A stretch of 64,000 nucleotides of DNA from CAYYKD01 sp964471825. Lineage in GTDB: Bacteria; Spirochaetota; GWE2-31-10; CAYYKD01. The stretch lies in NCBI GenBank assembly GCA_964471825.1, contig CAYYKD010000012.1:28745-92744 (forward strand), in the 5' to 3' direction. A program made the translations under genes and the position numbers. Below, piece after piece: positions 26,957 through 36,075 of the stretch (its first letter is position 1; each line of letters begins with the position of its first letter). Under the pieces are notes generated by a model. The model did no database searches, had not been told where the DNA came from, and was given only the letters and a program-made list of their open reading frames with translations.

Positions 26957-28282
26957 GTGGAAGTAGCTAAGATGGACTTTAACTCACTTATGCAGAATCA
27001 AAAAAGATTTTCTGCCGGGTCAAAATTAAAGAATGATAAAAAAATTGTTGAATATGATTTTAAGGTTGTTTCTTTTAAGATAGGCAATGAGTATTATGGT
27101 ATTGATATTCTAAAGGTAAAAGAGATTCTAAAAGAGAAGAGATTTACAATAATACCAAATGCAATGAACTTTGTAGTAGGTGTTACAAATCTTAGAGGGG
27201 ATATTGTTCCAATAATTGACCTTGGTAGAATGTTTAACCTCAAAGACAAATTGAATGAGGACGCTCTAAAATCAATTATTATACTATATGTAGGTAATCT
27301 AAATATCGGGATTGTTGTTGACCAGATTCAACATGTTATTCCTCTAAGGAAAAGAGATATTCAACCGCCAAGCCCCCTTCTTGGAATGATAAATGAGAAG
27401 TATATCTCAGGTGTAGCAGAATTAAATGACAAACTTGTGGTTATCCTTGACTCAGATGCAATATTCTCTGATAAGGAAAAACAAAAAAAAGATACAATTC
27501 AACACCAGGAAGATGTTGTAACAGATGATTTTATCGATCACTTCTGCACTCAGGTAGAACAACACGCCGGTGTATATATTAACAAATACAATAAAGCTGG
27601 GTTCAGATCACTATACTCCAAGTATGCAGGCGAGGTAACTAAATCGGGACTCCCTGTAGTAGAAAAAGAGCTGTCAGGCAAAATTATCGGCGATTTTCTC
27701 TCTAAACATACCGAAGAGCTGTGGGACATACCATATACTAAGGATTTTATGAATGCGGTTATGTCTAAGCTCGGTAAAATATGCTCTGAAGAGGTGAGAA
27801 TTCTCGATGTTGGTTGTGCCCAGGGACACGAAGCTTTCTCTGTTTTTTTCCTTATGGCAGATGAATTTTCAGATGCGGACATCTCTATGGTTGCCTCTGA
27901 CAATAACCTTGTCGCAATCAGTAAGGCAAGCGGATTTGAAATTTCTAAAAAAAATATCCCTTCATGGATACATAAAGAAAAATATTTTATGGAAGTTAAA
28001 GGGGACAGCTTAAAGGTCAAAAAAGAATTTAACGATATGATCTGTTTTGAATTTCACAATGCAGAAAATCTCTCCACTTACAAAAAAGTATTTGACTTGA
28101 TTATAGCAAGAGATCTGTCTTTGTTTATTACCGAAGCAGGCTATACTGACTTTATCAATGAAGCGGCCAAAAGGCTTGTTCAGGGTGGAGTTCTGATTAT
28201 TGGAGATCACGAAGATCTACCTGATAACGAACATTTTAGGAAAGTTCAGGATGAGAACATTGCTATATATTTTAAAAAATAA
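26957..28282 (+). CDS. CheW-CheR fusion protein
   Basis: A 441-residue fusion. Residues 30-165 are a CheW coupling domain (FKIGNEYYGIDILKVKEI; VTNLRGDIVPIIDL). Residues 190-441 are a CheR-like SAM methyltransferase domain, with motif I as DVGCAQGHEAFS and a C-terminal VLIIGDHEDL. CheW links CheA to receptors and CheR methylates receptors. CheW-CheR-like fusions are known from spirochaete chemotaxis systems, where the protein is an array scaffold. Whether the methyltransferase half is active cannot be judged here. GGAGG precedes the start. Confidence 0.9.
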   Translation: MEVAKMDFNSLMQNQKRFSAGSKLKNDKKIVEYDFKVVSFKIGNEYYGIDILKVKEILKEKRFTIIPNAMNFVVGVTNLRGDIVPIIDLGRMFNLKDKLNEDALKSIIILYVGNLNIGIVVDQIQHVIPLRKRDIQPPSPLLGMINEKYISGVAELNDKLVVILDSDAIFSDKEKQKKDTIQHQEDVVTDDFIDHFCTQVEQHAGVYINKYNKAGFRSLYSKYAGEVTKSGLPVVEKELSGKIIGDFLSKHTEELWDIPYTKDFMNAVMSKLGKICSEEVRILDVGCAQGHEAFSVFFLMADEFSDADISMVASDNNLVAISKASGFEISKKNIPSWIHKEKYFMEVKGDSLKVKKEFNDMICFEFHNAENLSTYKKVFDLIIARDLSLFITEAGYTDFINEAAKRLVQGGVLIIGDHEDLPDNEHFRKVQDENIAIYFKK

Positions 28283-28299
28283 ATTTTAAGGATGTCTTG

Positions 28300-28761
28300 A
28301 TGAGAGTAGAGTATATTAATCCGTTTATTGAATCAGCAGTTGAGATTTTGACTATGACTGTATCTGAGAAAATTACAACCGGCGAAATCGGACTAAGGAA
28401 GAATATAACAGCTATCTATGGTGTAGCAATAATTGTAGGTCTTGCCGGTGAGGTTTCCGGTAGAGTTGTCATCGACATGGATAAAACAACTGCCCTTAAT
28501 ATTGTCTCTAAGATGAATGAAGAAACGATGACAGAACTGGATGAAATGGCATGTTCTACCCTTACAGAATTAGCCAATATGATAACCGGTAATGCTGTTA
28601 CAAAACTCCATGACCTGGGTTTTAAATTTGACCTGACTCCGCCGGCTCTTATCAAAGGGGATAACCTGGAGCTTATGGATAACAAGGTTGAGTCATTGGT
28701 TGTTCCTATAGAGATGCCTGAAGGCCGGGTTGAAGTTAATGTCGCAATAAAAGAAAACTAG
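28300..28761 (+). CDS. cheX: CheY-P phosphatase CheX
   Basis: A 153-residue protein. The ATG at 28300 has AAGGATG upstream and is preferred to a TTG three bases earlier. The CheC/CheX motif is visible as MDEMACSTLTELANMITGN, with the catalytic E-x2-N pair (E in TEL, N in ANM), as in spirochaete CheX. It removes phosphate from CheY to reset the motor signal. It lies between cheW-cheR and cheY. Confidence 0.93.
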   Translation: MRVEYINPFIESAVEILTMTVSEKITTGEIGLRKNITAIYGVAIIVGLAGEVSGRVVIDMDKTTALNIVSKMNEETMTELDEMACSTLTELANMITGNAVTKLHDLGFKFDLTPPALIKGDNLELMDNKVESLVVPIEMPEGRVEVNVAIKEN

Positions 28762-28770
28762 GGGGGATTT

Positions 28771-29208
28771 ATGAAAGCCGGTTCTGATTTTCCAAATTTA
28801 AATGCAAAAGTGCCGGATGGTAGAAGACCTGACGGCGGTAATTATAAAGCACTGATAGTTGATGATTCCATATTTGTACGGAAACAACTTTCTCAGATCC
28901 TATCATCTGAAGAATATGAAGTTGTCGGTATGGCAGGGGATGGCGAAGAGGCAATAGAGAAATATAAAGAGTTTTTTCCTAACATAGATATTGTTACAAT
29001 GGATATAACAATGCCTAAGATGGATGGAATAACTGCTTTAGAAAAAATTATTGAGTTCGATAAAAATGCTAAAATAATAATGGTTAGTGCCCTTGGCAAA
29101 CAGGAATTGGTAAAAAAATCACTTCTGCTTGGTGCAAAAAATTATATTGTAAAGCCGCTTGACAGAAAGAAGGTACTGGAAAGAATTATTGCAGTTATAA
29201 CAAGATAA
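28771..29208 (+). CDS. cheY: Chemotaxis response regulator CheY
   Basis: A 145-residue receiver. VDDS supplies the acidic pocket, the phospho-acceptor Asp is in VTMDITMPKMDG, the conserved Thr/Ser is replaced by Ser in MVSALG, and Lys is in IVKPL. The N-terminus carries about 25 extra residues (Gly/Pro/Asp-rich) before the receiver fold, longer than a minimal CheY. GGGGGGA precedes the ATG. It is the fourth gene of the chemotaxis operon and the output to the flagellar switch. Confidence 0.95.
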   Translation: MKAGSDFPNLNAKVPDGRRPDGGNYKALIVDDSIFVRKQLSQILSSEEYEVVGMAGDGEEAIEKYKEFFPNIDIVTMDITMPKMDGITALEKIIEFDKNAKIIMVSALGKQELVKKSLLLGAKNYIVKPLDRKKVLERIIAVITR

Positions 29209-29239
29209 TTTGATTATTATTAATTTAAACCCAATTATT

Positions 29240-30397
29240 ATGTCAATCAACGGATACCTACATAGAAAACAATTCATTACTCATGCACTTATACTTTTTT
29301 ATATTATACTTTCATCAACTTCCTGTAAGAGTGCATTAGACCTGAATAATAATAATTTGATGTCCGAAAAGATAATAGATTTAGAAAAAGAAGCTGAGCT
29401 ATATACTCCAACAGTATATTCATTTACTGTTGAACAGCGATTCCGTGACAAACCTGAGGTCTCAGGAATTTATACAGTTGACTTCGTTATTACTATAATT
29501 TTAGCAAACTATACAAATAAGAATATTATTTCATACAGGATAACCGATGGAGATAACACAGTATTAATTGAAGAAAATGAACAGAGGTTGTTACCTGATA
29601 AGGATGGCGGCTTCATCATTAAAAAGATTATCAACTCTCCATTTATAATAGATAAGTTCAGACTCGAATCAACCATAAAGTCTAATGATAAACTTATACA
29701 TGATGATAAAGAATTTACACTCAGTAATATTCCGACTATCTCAAATGTAATTTTTGGCCCTGTTGCTTCTCAGGTATTTTCCGGTAAAATAAACACCTCC
29801 GTAATGATATCAATCTCCATAGAAAATGCGGAAAATCTAAACAACATCAGACTCATCCCGCCCGGGCATGAATATTACTGGGATATTCCCTACATAGTAA
29901 CCGATAACAGGGTCTATGCTGAGGGAGCCGTCACCTCTGATAAAGAGTCATCATCTCTTCCCAATGGAGAATATTTAATTCAATTAAACTTTGAAAAATA
30001 CGGTATTATACAAAGAGAGCTTTTACTTATAGACCTTTTTGGAAATTCGTCAGGTAAAAACTATGGTTTTCCTATAATATTTCTAAAGACCTCAACAAGA
30101 GATAGGATCGAATTTGACATAAGATATGAAGATACAATAGAAAAAATCGACCTCACCCTCTATGATACTGATAAAACTTTGATTGGCTCTTTTACACTCG
30201 ACAAGCCAATAAGCATATTTGAAAAAAAGCACCTTAGAGAACTCTTTAAAAATGAAAAAGGTAAAAAGGTCAAACTTAAACTAAATCAAAAATACCTGCT
30301 AAAGGTGATCCTCAAGACACGAAAAATTAACAACATTGATTATCTTTCAATATCCGACTATTTGCCGGTTGTATTTGAGGGTTTCAGATTGTTTTAA
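29240..30397 (+). CDS. Probable lipoprotein, unknown function
   Basis: Not recognised. The N-terminus has a basic stretch (HRKQ), a hydrophobic core (FITHALILFYIIL) and a lipobox-like SSTSC, so export with lipid attachment is likely. The remainder is predicted beta-rich (about 350 residues), perhaps Ig-like modules. The start is uncertain: an ATG at 29240 fits the signal peptide, while a TTG at 29210 would extend it, and neither has a clear binding site. It starts right after cheY and may be read through from the chemotaxis operon. Confidence 0.6.
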   Translation: MSINGYLHRKQFITHALILFYIILSSTSCKSALDLNNNNLMSEKIIDLEKEAELYTPTVYSFTVEQRFRDKPEVSGIYTVDFVITIILANYTNKNIISYRITDGDNTVLIEENEQRLLPDKDGGFIIKKIINSPFIIDKFRLESTIKSNDKLIHDDKEFTLSNIPTISNVIFGPVASQVFSGKINTSVMISISIENAENLNNIRLIPPGHEYYWDIPYIVTDNRVYAEGAVTSDKESSSLPNGEYLIQLNFEKYGIIQRELLLIDLFGNSSGKNYGFPIIFLKTSTRDRIEFDIRYEDTIEKIDLTLYDTDKTLIGSFTLDKPISIFEKKHLRELFKNEKGKKVKLKLNQKYLLKVILKTRKINNIDYLSISDYLPVVFEGFRLF

Positions 30398-30407
30398 GGC
30401 GGTCATT

Positions 30408-32144
30408 ATGGAAAATACGGTTTACACTCTTAGTGCACAATGCAGAGATTGTTATAGATGCCTTAGGCATTGCCCTGTTAAAGCAATAAGTATGAAAGAC
30501 GGGCAGGCATTTGTAGAACAGGATAGATGTATATCATGCGGCACCTGTGTCAGAGAGTGTCCTCAGGGTGCAAAGACCTACCGCAAAGAGATAGACCGTT
30601 TCAGAAAATTGATCCGTGATAAGCAAAAAATTGCCATCTCAATAGCCCCCTCATTTATTGCCTACTACAGCTTTGAACAAATATCCAAAATTATTGGTTA
30701 TCTAAAAAACTTCTGTGACTACATAGCAGAAACTACAATAGGAGCCTACTTTGTAACCAAATACTCCTTTGACCTTGTAAATAAAACTGAGAAGTCTAAA
30801 AAGAACAAAAACTCTATCATGCTAAGTTCTGCCTGTCCGGCCGTTGTCAACTATATAAAAAAATACAAGCCTGAACTGATCGGCAACATAATTCCATCTG
30901 TATCCCCAATGATCGCCCATGCAAAGCATATCAAAGAGACCTACCCCTCTGTAAGTGTAGTGTTTATCGGTCCATGTATTGCAAAAAAAGATGAAGCAGT
31001 ACTACCCGAACTATCAGGCATTGTTGATATTGTTCTTACATTTGATGAGTTTAACGAATGGATCATCGAAAATCAGGAAAACATAGACAAAGTTAATGTT
31101 GATAAAATTGATCCTGCTACCTTTGATGAGTTTCCGGGTGGCATGGCAGGACTCTTCCCCTTAGATGGTGGAATGATTGATACCAATAACATTGTTACAG
31201 GTAACTGCGATATGATCAATACTCACATTTCCGGGATTGAGCTTGTAAAAGAGTTTGCAGATGGCTTACATGAGATGACTCAGGCAGGATTCTGTGAAAT
31301 GCTATTCTGTAAGGAGGGGTGTATCAATGGCCCCGGTGTCAAATGGAAAAACAATATCTATAAACGGAAAAAAAATGTAGTTGACTATGTTAACTCATCA
31401 AACTACAAGAAAACAGTTTCAACTGACATAATATTACCTGATATGAAGTTGGACATACAAAACAATGTTTCATTTAAGAGCTGTATTTATACTGAAGAGG
31501 AGATTTCTAGGGTACTAGCAAAAACAGGCAAGATTGAAAAAGAAAATCAACTTAACTGTCAGGCCTGCGGATATGACAACTGTAGGGAAAACGCAATAGC
31601 CGTACTGGATGGAATAGCTGAACCTGAGATGTGCATGCCCTATATGAGAAGGCTTGCTGAGGATACAAGGGACAGAATAATGGAAACAAGTCCAAACGGT
31701 ATTGTTATACTTGATAAAGAATTAAAAATTGTAAAAATGAACAGGGCATTTATGGAGTTCTTTCTCTGTTCTGAGTCACTCGTCGGCAAAAGGATTTCAT
31801 ACCTTATAGATGCCGGCAATATTGAAAAACTATTTAATGCCTCAAACTCACGAATAGAGGCGGTAACCACCTATAAACAATATGGGCTGACCTGTCATGA
31901 GATATTCTACCGGCTTAATGAGGAAAATGCAATAGCCTGCATCTTTATAAATGTAACAAATTTAAATAAAAACGAAAAACAACTTGAGACTATAAAAAAA
32001 CAGACAATCCAGCAGGCTCGACAGTTACTTGAACACCAGATTGACATGGCTCAGAATCTGGCAAAGATGCTAGGTGAAAGCACTGCAAAAGGTGAAGAGA
32101 TTATCAACAAACTCATATCACTAGACGGTGAGGACAATGGATAA
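30408..32144 (+). CDS. Sensory [FeFe]-hydrogenase-like protein with PAS (HydS type)
   Basis: A 578-residue protein. The ATG at 30408 fits the ferredoxin start. The order is a 2[4Fe-4S] ferredoxin (C12, C15, C18, C22 and C41, C44, C47, C51), a hydrogenase H-cluster domain with ligands C143 (SSACP), C190 (GPCIAKKDE), C301 and C305 (FCKEGC), an extra four-cysteine motif (CQACGYDNC plus a later C), then a PAS domain and a coiled end. In catalytic enzymes the first motif is TSCCP; here its proton-transfer Cys is Ala, as reported for the putative sensory enzymes. It probably senses hydrogen or redox state rather than making hydrogen. It overlaps the SpoIIE phosphatase gene by 8 bp. Confidence 0.88.
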   Translation: MENTVYTLSAQCRDCYRCLRHCPVKAISMKDGQAFVEQDRCISCGTCVRECPQGAKTYRKEIDRFRKLIRDKQKIAISIAPSFIAYYSFEQISKIIGYLKNFCDYIAETTIGAYFVTKYSFDLVNKTEKSKKNKNSIMLSSACPAVVNYIKKYKPELIGNIIPSVSPMIAHAKHIKETYPSVSVVFIGPCIAKKDEAVLPELSGIVDIVLTFDEFNEWIIENQENIDKVNVDKIDPATFDEFPGGMAGLFPLDGGMIDTNNIVTGNCDMINTHISGIELVKEFADGLHEMTQAGFCEMLFCKEGCINGPGVKWKNNIYKRKKNVVDYVNSSNYKKTVSTDIILPDMKLDIQNNVSFKSCIYTEEEISRVLAKTGKIEKENQLNCQACGYDNCRENAIAVLDGIAEPEMCMPYMRRLAEDTRDRIMETSPNGIVILDKELKIVKMNRAFMEFFLCSESLVGKRISYLIDAGNIEKLFNASNSRIEAVTTYKQYGLTCHEIFYRLNEENAIACIFINVTNLNKNEKQLETIKKQTIQQARQLLEHQIDMAQNLAKMLGESTAKGEEIINKLISLDGEDNG

Positions 32145-33264
32145 AAAACTGTTCTTTGACTTTGACCATATCAATCTCTATAAAAAAAAACAGTTTGTCT
32201 CGGGAGACTACTCTAACTTCCTGCAGTACGACGATCACATCATCTTCGTGCTTGCAGACGGCAAAGGTTCCGGCATCAATGCTAACATCTCTGCAATTTT
32301 CTATGCAACCAAACTAACTAAACTACTTGAGGGGGGATTTTTACTTAGGTCGGCGGCTGAGAGGGTGATTAGTGAAATCCAGTCATCAAAATTAAATAAC
32401 GGCCTCTACTGTGCATTTAATATCTGCAGGCTAAACCTTAACGGCTGGGGTACAATTATCGGTTATGAGGCACCACCGCCCATTTTGTCAAACTCGAATG
32501 GGATAACCCCTCCCGTCTCAGTGGTTCATCAATTTAATGATGAAACTTTTATCCAATACGATATTAAATTGAATGAGGGTGATAAACTCTTTTTTTTCTC
32601 GGACGGAGTAAGTCAGGCGGGGATTGGAGTGACACCTCCGGTAAAATGGGACGAGGAGGAGATCGCTAAACTACTTATAAATGAGGAGAACTCTATTCAG
32701 ACAATCCTAGACGGAACACTTAGAATTACCGGTCATGAGGTCCTCGATGATATAACAATCTGTTCACTATCCTCAAGAAATGCAACTCAGTTAAACATTA
32801 TGACCGGTCCGCCCCTCAACAGGTCCTATGATGAAAAAATTGTAAATGAATTTATGAACTCTAAGGGTTTAAAGATTGCATGTGGAGGCACCACACTTGA
32901 TATCATCTCAAGGATAACCGGTAATATTGTAAATAACATATTTATCCCCGAATCCTCTGTAAGACTGCCTGAGTATTGTATAGAGGGCGTTGACCTCTGC
33001 ACTGAGGGTGCTATTACCCTCAACAGATTAAATAACCTGCTAGAACGAAATATACTTAGATCAGATGATGTTGTCCTATCAAAACTACTGACATTGATAG
33101 AGATGTCTGACATAATTAATATCTATCACGGCACCGCATCAAACAGCGGGCATAACAACTCATCATTTATAGAAAGCGGGATTCTCAATAGAGGGCAAAC
33201 AGTTATTGGTTTAGAATCTAACCTAAAGAAACTAGGCAAAATAGTCAGTGTAATTAAATATTAG
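32137..33264 (+). CDS. SpoIIE/PP2C-type serine phosphatase
   Basis: A 375-residue protein. Residues 1-210 are a PP2C SpoIIE domain with metal-binding Asp residues in LADGKGSG, FFSDGVSQAG and DDITICSL. A C-terminal region (about 225-375, ACGGTTLDIISRITGN) belongs with hydrogenase-associated phosphatases of this kind; its role is unknown. Its start lies inside the end of the hydrogenase gene. It probably dephosphorylates STAS-type antagonists such as those encoded at 34203 and 35671, releasing partner-switch targets when the hydrogenase sensor responds. Confidence 0.88.
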   Translation: MDKKLFFDFDHINLYKKKQFVSGDYSNFLQYDDHIIFVLADGKGSGINANISAIFYATKLTKLLEGGFLLRSAAERVISEIQSSKLNNGLYCAFNICRLNLNGWGTIIGYEAPPPILSNSNGITPPVSVVHQFNDETFIQYDIKLNEGDKLFFFSDGVSQAGIGVTPPVKWDEEEIAKLLINEENSIQTILDGTLRITGHEVLDDITICSLSSRNATQLNIMTGPPLNRSYDEKIVNEFMNSKGLKIACGGTTLDIISRITGNIVNNIFIPESSVRLPEYCIEGVDLCTEGAITLNRLNNLLERNILRSDDVVLSKLLTLIEMSDIINIYHGTASNSGHNNSSFIESGILNRGQTVIGLESNLKKLGKIVSVIKY

Positions 33265-33269
33265 CAAAT

Positions 33270-33451
33270 GAGGCTCTTGCAAAAATCCCTTCTGTTTTTT
33301 GCTTGATCTTTTATTTGTTAAACATGCGTCAAAATGAGGCAAAAAATACTCAAATAAAGTAATTATTCTGCGTTTTTTTGCCTCATTTTTCCTTGTTTTC
33401 CAAAAAAATATGCTTCGCAAAAATTCAAAATTTATTTTTGCAAGAGCCTCA
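33270..33451. mobile_element. MITE-like element with inverted terminal repeats
   Basis: Terminal repeats TGAGGCTCTTGCAAAAAT (33269-33286) and its exact complement (33435-33452) bound about 180 bp. A second internal inverted repeat (AAAATGAGGCAAAAAA at 33331, complement at 33374-33389) is present. AAAT flanks both ends, a possible 4-bp target duplication. No open frame is inside. A diverged end of the same sequence occurs at 50953-51010. It fits a non-autonomous transposon moved by an unseen transposase. Confidence 0.7.
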
Positions 33452-33541
33452 AATAATAGATATATTTACACAAATTCTAAGAGTCTCATCAAATAATCCG
33501 GTTTTTTGCATTAGACTACAAAAATAAAGATTTAATTTTTG

Positions 33542-33570
33542 TTGACATTTTAATTAAATTTTCTTATTTA
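33542..33570 (+). promoter_or_regulatory. Promoter upstream of the ferritin-like gene
   Basis: TTGACA, 17 nt, TATTTA, about 100 bp before the ATG at 33669. Apart from the MITE and this promoter the 33265-33668 gap has no gene. Confidence 0.5.
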
Positions 33571-33668
33571 TTAGTTAATGACTCTTGATGATATCATTTA
33601 TTTAAGCAAGTTCAATGAATGATTAGCCTTATGGCCATTGAAATTTTTAAATATATTGGAGATTTTGT

Positions 33669-34136
33669 ATGTATAGTGCTTCAGAGGTTTTTCAGCATGC
33701 TTTACAGATGGAGACAGATGGTGAAAGGATGTATAGATATTTTGCTGATAAAATATATGACCAAAGAGCTAAAACTCTTTTTTTAAAACTCGCTCAAGAA
33801 GAGGTGTCACACAAAAAGTTTTTTGAAAAGACAGTTAACAATATAGAGAACTACTCTGATATAATTACCTATCCGGAGGAGTATTTTAATTATATAAAGA
33901 TACTTGCAGAGAACCTAATTTTTTCTAAGGATAAGTTTGAGATCATTCTTGAAACTCTCAACGATGAATTAGAGGCTACTAACTTCGCGATAAGACGGGA
34001 GATGGACTCAATACTGTATTACTACGAGTTAAAAAAGACTGTAAAAGAGGATCATAGACATTTCATTGATGAGATAATAGCTGAAGAGGAAAGACACTTT
34101 ACACTCTTAAATGCATTTAAATTGGAAATAAGTTAG
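33669..34136 (+). CDS. Ferritin-like / rubrerythrin-type diiron protein
   Basis: A 155-residue four-helix bundle. Two diiron half-sites are visible: an early Glu (METDGERM) with EEVSHKKF (ExxH), and a late Glu (LEATNFA region) with EEERHF. Rubrerythrin-type proteins remove peroxide or store iron in anaerobes. There is no rubredoxin domain, so an electron donor must come from elsewhere. It lies between the hydrogenase/SpoIIE pair and the STAS genes and has its own promoter at 33542. Confidence 0.82.
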   Translation: MYSASEVFQHALQMETDGERMYRYFADKIYDQRAKTLFLKLAQEEVSHKKFFEKTVNNIENYSDIITYPEEYFNYIKILAENLIFSKDKFEIILETLNDELEATNFAIRREMDSILYYYELKKTVKEDHRHFIDEIIAEEERHFTLLNAFKLEIS

Positions 34137-34154
34137 AAATTAATTATTAATTGA

Positions 34155-34182
34155 TTGACATTTAATTATATTATAATAAAAT
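34155..34182 (+). promoter_or_regulatory. Promoter before the first STAS-like gene
   Basis: TTGACA, 16 nt, TAAAAT, then CAGGAG before the ATG at 34203. Confidence 0.55.
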
Positions 34183-34202
34183 AAAAAAAACAGGAGACTA
34201 TT

Positions 34203-34571
34203 ATGGCTTTAACTGCGAACCCGGTGAATGAATCCGGTGTAACTATGACCGTTAGCGGAACAAAGATTGTTATGACAGGTAATGTTGACTCCGCTCAACC
34301 GGGCAAATTTATGTTACCTTTTTTCAACGAAGTACACGAAAGTATCGTTAAGAACGATATAAAAGAAATAGAGGTGGATATTAAGGGGCTTAACTTCCTT
34401 AACTCATCAGGGATCAAAGAGATTGTTGCTTGGATTATGAAACTGGAAACTATCCCGGCTAATAAACAGTACAAAATCAAATTTCTATGTAATAAAGATC
34501 TCTTATGGCAAGAATCCAGTATATCAACTATACTGTTTCTTAATCCCGATCTTATTAGTCAACAATATTAA
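34203..34571 (+). CDS. STAS-like regulator (slr1659 type)
   Basis: A 122-residue protein with a STAS-like fold: beta strand IVMTGNVDS, then VDIKGLNFLNSSGIKEIVAW, where the second Ser of NSSG matches the phosphorylated serine of anti-sigma antagonists. The end WQESSISTILFLNP is shared with the paralogue at 35671. In partner switching such proteins are phosphorylated by a kinase and dephosphorylated by a PP2C. The neighbouring ATPase genes are the probable kinases and the SpoIIE gene at 32137 a probable phosphatase. Confidence 0.8.
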   Translation: MALTANPVNESGVTMTVSGTKIVMTGNVDSAQPGKFMLPFFNEVHESIVKNDIKEIEVDIKGLNFLNSSGIKEIVAWIMKLETIPANKQYKIKFLCNKDLLWQESSISTILFLNPDLISQQY

Positions 34572-34585
34572 TAATTGGAGTAGCT

Positions 34586-35077
34586 ATGAATATTGATTAT
34601 GAATTAAAGACAATAGGGTTTTTGGATCTCACATTTGGACCAAAGTGGGATTACATACCCATAACAAGAAACTATATTGAAAATTTTTTAATGATAAATA
34701 TCGATGATAAATTTAGAATCAATAAGATAACGATGGCAGCATCTGAGCTTCTTGAAAATGCAGTTAAGTATTCAAACAAAGACGGTGTCAGAATAATCAT
34801 ATCAAAGAATGACCATCAAAAGGATATAACCCTCAAAGTATTTAACTATGCAGAGAAGACTAATGCAATGGAACACATTGATAGAATCAATAAAATGAAT
34901 GAACAGAAACCGCTTGATTACTATATTGAAAGAATGAAACACTCTGTTACAAGGACTGACGGTAAAGCAGGTCTGGGGCTTGCAAGAATCAATCATGAAG
35001 CAAATGCAACTATAACAGCAAAATATTATGATGAAAATAATGTACTCGAGGTTTCAGCGATCTTTAAACTTTCGTAA
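34586..35077 (+). CDS. Histidine-kinase-type ATPase (slr1658 / anti-sigma kinase like)
   Basis: A 163-residue protein. The N box is ELLENAVKYS, the typical GHKL ATP-binding start, and KAGLGLARI stands in for the G box. The N-terminus FGPKWDYIPITRNYIENF is shared with its paralogue at 35133. It is related to single-domain GHKL proteins that phosphorylate STAS partners. It lies 14 bp after the STAS-like gene, so co-expression is expected. Confidence 0.82.
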   Translation: MNIDYELKTIGFLDLTFGPKWDYIPITRNYIENFLMINIDDKFRINKITMAASELLENAVKYSNKDGVRIIISKNDHQKDITLKVFNYAEKTNAMEHIDRINKMNEQKPLDYYIERMKHSVTRTDGKAGLGLARINHEANATITAKYYDENNVLEVSAIFKLS

Positions 35078-35132
35078 TCTACGACCATTTGTAATCTACG
35101 ACCTTTCGTAATCTACTAAAAGAGGAGTTTTT

Positions 35133-35627
35133 ATGCAAATTAACTATGTAACAGATACTCAAGGATACCTTGATATTACTTTTGGACCTAAATGGGAGTA
35201 TATTCCATTAACAAGAAACTTTATAGAGAGTTTTCTACTAATTAATGTGATAGACAAACAAAATATTAATAAGATAGCTGTTGCCGCATCTGAGTTACTT
35301 GAAAATGCAGTTAAGTTCTCTAACAAAGACGGTGTAAGGATGACGATAAAGAAGAATGTTATCGAATCAAAAGTAGAACTAAGAGTATTCAACTATTCGG
35401 ATAAAACAAAAGCACTGGCTCTAAAAGAATATATAGAAAAAACAAATGCTATTGAGGATAAACTTCATTTCTATATTGATAAAATGAAAGAATCTGTTAC
35501 AAGAAATGATGGTAAAGCATGTCTAGGAATACCGAGAATTTGCTATGAGGCACAGGCAGAGATGCACTGTGAATACAATGAGAATGAGGGCGTAGTTGAA
35601 GTTATTTCTCTATTTACTATCAAATAG
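35133..35627 (+). CDS. Histidine-kinase-type ATPase, tandem paralogue
   Basis: A 164-residue protein similar over its full length to the gene at 34586 (shared TFGPKW, ELLENAVK and NKDGVR). The G-box-like segment is GKACLGIPRI, where the second Gly of the neighbour (GLGLARI) is changed, so nucleotide binding may differ. GAGGAG precedes the ATG. With the neighbour it gives a STAS, kinase, kinase, STAS order. Confidence 0.82.
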   Translation: MQINYVTDTQGYLDITFGPKWEYIPLTRNFIESFLLINVIDKQNINKIAVAASELLENAVKFSNKDGVRMTIKKNVIESKVELRVFNYSDKTKALALKEYIEKTNAIEDKLHFYIDKMKESVTRNDGKACLGIPRICYEAQAEMHCEYNENEGVVEVISLFTIK

Positions 35628-35670
35628 AGAATATTAAAAAAAAGTTAAATAAACAATTAACGGAGACAAT

Positions 35671-36058
35671 ATGGCAATAGTTATACCTACTCTAAGAATG
35701 GAGAGCGTCGAAGTACGAACAGATGATAGCAGAGTAATTATTGAGGGCAATATTGATGATATATCACCGGATGAATATCTTGGACCTTTTTNNNNNNNNN
35801 NCTTTTTTTAGAGAGGTTAACCAACAAGCAATTGATCAGGGAATTAAATCAGTAATACTTGATATTACTAACTTAAATTTTCTTAATTCTTCAGGCATAA
35901 AAGTTTTGGTTGACTGGGTAATAAAAATTGGAAAACTACCACAGGAACAAAAATATACAATAACTTTTAAGTGCAGTTCTAAATTCATGTGGCAGGAAGC
36001 AAGTATTTCTACTATCATGTTTCTAAATCCTACCCAACTGAAAAAAGAGATTGTATAA
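35671..36058 (+). CDS. STAS-like regulator, paralogue, split by an assembly gap
   Basis: The start ATG 35671 has CGGAGA upstream. The first 40 codons end at a 10-N gap (35792-35801); after it the protein continues in another frame with LNFLNSSGIKVLVDW and WQEASISTIMFLNP, clearly paralogous to the gene at 34203. The frame change shows that the gap is of unknown length, not that the gene is broken. The phospho-acceptor Ser of NSSG is kept. Confidence 0.8.
35792..35801. other. Assembly gap (10 N) with frame change
   Basis: Ten Ns inside the second STAS-like gene. The reading frame differs before and after. Confidence 0.95.
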
Positions 36059-36075
36059 ATCTGTGGTAGTTTAGC

